Assembly (NCBI GenBank): GCA_016203345.1
Contig: JACQMZ010000111.1
Coordinates: forward strand, 1-6,533
Length of the DNA stretch: 6,533 bases
Reading direction: 5' to 3'
Source: Candidatus Woesearchaeota archaeon
Lineage (GTDB): Archaea; Nanobdellota; Nanobdellia; Woesearchaeales; ARS49
The notes beneath the pieces are model-generated. The model searched no databases and was not told the DNA's origin. It was given only the letters and a program-made list of their open reading frames with translations. Numbering within the stretch: position 1 is the stretch's first letter; each line of letters opens with the position of its first letter. Shown here piece by piece: positions 5,270 to 6,533 of this stretch. Both the position numbers and the translations under genes were made by a program.

Positions 5270-6208
5270 TCATAAACCAATCAACACTTTCGCCAGCTTA
5301 AAACTGTCATGGCGCAGGATTTCTTTCTCGTTCAGCAAGTCAGCTTCAACAACAGGAACTGTAATGTTTTCCTTGTCAAATCGGACAGGGAACGCCCGCT
5401 CCTGCGCGTACTTGTCAACCAGAACAGATGACGCAGTAGAAGTGTTCACTACCACGCCGTCAAGCGGGCAACCCACGTACGACGTTACTTCGCGCACAAA
5501 ATCACTTGCCGAAAATCCATGAGTCTCCCCCCATTTTGTCATCACATTGCACACGTACAGTTTCTTGGCATGCGTAGCTTGCAACGCCTCCCGTATGCCG
5601 TGAACAAGGATGTTTGGCAGGACAGACGTGTACAAATCCCCCGGACCGATGACCACAAGATCTGCAGTATCAATGGCGTCAACGCAGTCTGCCAGCGCGT
5701 GCGCAGACGGCTGAAGAAAAATCCGTTGGATTCTCAAAGAACCATCGTGTTTGGGAACGTCGATATTTGTCTCGCCGCGGATCTGCGTCCCGTCAGACAA
5801 TTCTGCGCACAAGTGACAATTGTCAAGCGTCACAGGCAACACCCGTCCTTTGATGTTGAAAAGACTTGACAAGTAATCAATGGCTCCGCGCTCATTACCG
5901 ATAATGTCTGTCAAGGCAGTCAGCCACAAGTTGCCAAAACTATGCTGGCTCAAACCTTCCCCTTTTGTAAACCGATAATTCAGCAAGTCGCGCAAAATCC
6001 TTGTTTTTTCGGTCTCGGGCGCCAGCGCGAGTATACACCTGCGAACATCACCGGGAGGAAGATAGCCAAACTCATCCCTCAGCTTTCCAGTGCTGCCGCC
6101 AGAGTCAAACATGGACACGATGGCGGTCAGGTAATGGGTGTATTGCTTTAATCCCCGCAGAACAGTATACGCGCCAGTGCCGCCGCCAATCACCACTATC
6201 TTTTTCAC
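5270..6208 (-). CDS. yvcK: YvcK/CofD-like protein (gluconeogenesis factor family)
   Basis: YvcK proteins share the CofD fold and bind UDP-sugars; in Bacillus they are needed for growth on gluconeogenic carbon sources and for normal cell wall synthesis. The 312-aa protein fits YvcK better than the F420 enzyme CofD: MKKIVVIGGGTG at the N-terminus, FDSGGSTGKLRDEFG then LPPGDVRR (34-57), HSFGNL (89-94), VTLDNCHLCAEL (126-137), IGPGDLYTSVLPN (187-199) and NVMTKWGET (221-229). The length is close to Bacillus YvcK (about 317 aa). I start at the GTG at 6208, because family members begin directly at KKIVVIGGG and a TATA-like box lies about 26 nt upstream. An ATG at 6259 would add 17 residues (MYASSTSFKTPPTGVVA), but the best TATA box lies only 16 nt before it, too close to be used. 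Confidence 0.9.
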   Translation of the reverse strand: MKKIVVIGGGTGAYTVLRGLKQYTHYLTAIVSMFDSGGSTGKLRDEFGYLPPGDVRRCILALAPETEKTRILRDLLNYRFTKGEGLSQHSFGNLWLTALTDIIGNERGAIDYLSSLFNIKGRVLPVTLDNCHLCAELSDGTQIRGETNIDVPKHDGSLRIQRIFLQPSAHALADCVDAIDTADLVVIGPGDLYTSVLPNILVHGIREALQATHAKKLYVCNVMTKWGETHGFSASDFVREVTSYVGCPLDGVVVNTSTASSVLVDKYAQERAFPVRFDKENITVPVVEADLLNEKEILRHDSFKLAKVLIGL

Positions 6209-6230
6209 GGCTACAACGCCAGTGGGAGGC

Positions 6231-6238
6231 GTCTTAAA
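6231..6238 (-). promoter_or_regulatory. Weak TATA-like box supporting the GTG start at 6208
   Basis: TTTAAGAC (6238-6231 on the minus strand) is centred about 26.5 nt before the GTG at 6208. It matches the consensus only in its first half. The stronger box TTTTAAAC at 6278-6271 would instead give a transcript start near 6248 and a 40-nt leader before the same GTG. Confidence 0.3.
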
Positions 6239-6269
6239 GCTTGTGGATGATGCATACATCCTCCCACAT

Positions 6270-6278
6270 GTTTAAAAG
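6270..6278. promoter_or_regulatory. TATA box GTTTAAAAG of the 6300 gene, possibly shared with yvcK
   Basis: GTTTAAAA (6270-6277) on the + strand is centred 26.5 nt before the ATG at 6300, and the region between is pyrimidine-rich without a Shine-Dalgarno site, indicating leaderless translation. The core TTTAAA is symmetric, so the same site reads CTTTTAAAC towards the YvcK-like gene and may direct both transcripts. Confidence 0.6.
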
Positions 6279-6299
6279 CACCTGCCATCTTCCCCCCGT

Positions 6300-6530
6300 A
6301 TGGAGTCAACCATTATTTTCGATGCGGCACAAAAAGCTCAAGTCATTCAACCGTCAGAAGATCCTTTAACCACGTTGGCGTTGGCAGTCCTGTTTGTTGG
6401 TTTGCTTGGCGTCATCACCTACTTGTATAAATTCACACATTCACGCGCGGCTAGCGAAAGCCATGTTTCGTACAAGCGTGCCGACGAGCATCCTGCCATC
6501 ACCCGCCTACGCTCATTACGATATCGTTAA
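6300..6530 (+). CDS. Single-pass membrane microprotein, unknown function
   Basis: I do not recognise a family. The 76-aa protein has a polar, acidic N-terminus (1-22), one clear membrane segment at about 24-44 (LALAVLFVGLLGVITYLY) and a basic tail rich in Arg and Ser that ends RLRSLRYR. By the positive-inside rule the C-terminus should be cytoplasmic. It ends with TAA at 6528-6530, inside the window. Reality is supported by a well-placed TATA box upstream and by the strong hydrophobic pattern. It is divergent from the YvcK-like gene. No function can be inferred from context. Confidence 0.65.
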   Translation: MESTIIFDAAQKAQVIQPSEDPLTTLALAVLFVGLLGVITYLYKFTHSRAASESHVSYKRADEHPAITRLRSLRYR

Positions 6531-6533
6531 TAC

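Noticed and set aside
5270..6208. CofD (2-phospho-L-lactate transferase of F420 synthesis)
   Set aside because: CofD and YvcK share a fold, but GGSTGKLRDEFG, LPPGDVRR and HSFGNL in this arrangement are typical of the YvcK branch, and no F420 genes are nearby.
6209..6259. ATG at 6259 as start of the YvcK-like protein
   Set aside because: The extra 17 residues are not family-like and the best TATA box is only 16 nt upstream, so this ATG would probably not be in the mRNA. It is kept as an alternative only.

Overview
The window looks like a piece of an archaeal genome, most likely a small-genome DPANN lineage (Woesearchaeota/Pacearchaeota-like). This is an inference. The main support is promoter layout. 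Several genes have an A/T box of the archaeal TATA type (TTTAAATA, TATAAAAG, TTTAAAAG) centred about 26 nt before the start codon and no Shine-Dalgarno sequence, as expected for leaderless archaeal mRNAs. A small protein with the archaeal-looking motif RHPEIKWSQVAR fits as well. Most of the recognisable proteins (GyrB, a PlsC-type acyltransferase, a YvcK/CofD-like protein, a DUF1385/YqhQ protein) belong to families best known from bacteria, which is common in such archaea.

Layout from left to right: 1-84 is the end of an unidentified stretch, with a perfect hairpin and an oligo-T stop signal for the next gene. 85-1332 (-) is a 415-aa secreted or membrane-anchored coiled-coil protein with a lipobox-like cysteine and several HxH motifs. 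1386-1630 is an intergenic region rich in inverted repeats. 1631-3529 (-) is gyrB. It is divergent from 3647-4234 (+), a plsC-like acyltransferase gene, across a 117-nt promoter region that contains an inverted repeat. 4244-4375 (-) is a 43-aa ribbon-helix-helix-like gene that follows a DUF1385 membrane protein (4378-5229, -) by 2 nt. 5270-6208 (-) is the YvcK/CofD-like gene, and 6300-6530 (+) is a leaderless single-pass membrane microprotein read divergently from it.

Functionally the window mixes DNA topology (GyrB) with cell-envelope and metabolic proteins: lipid acyltransferase, DUF1385 membrane protein, YvcK-like protein and surface coiled-coil protein. The YvcK-like, DUF1385 and RHH genes run in one direction, with separate TATA boxes before the first two. 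The RHH gene appears to be translated with DUF1385. I see no CRISPR array, tRNA, rRNA or insertion sequence. The least explained parts are the structured intergenic region 1386-1630, the surface protein at 85-1332 and the two short genes.
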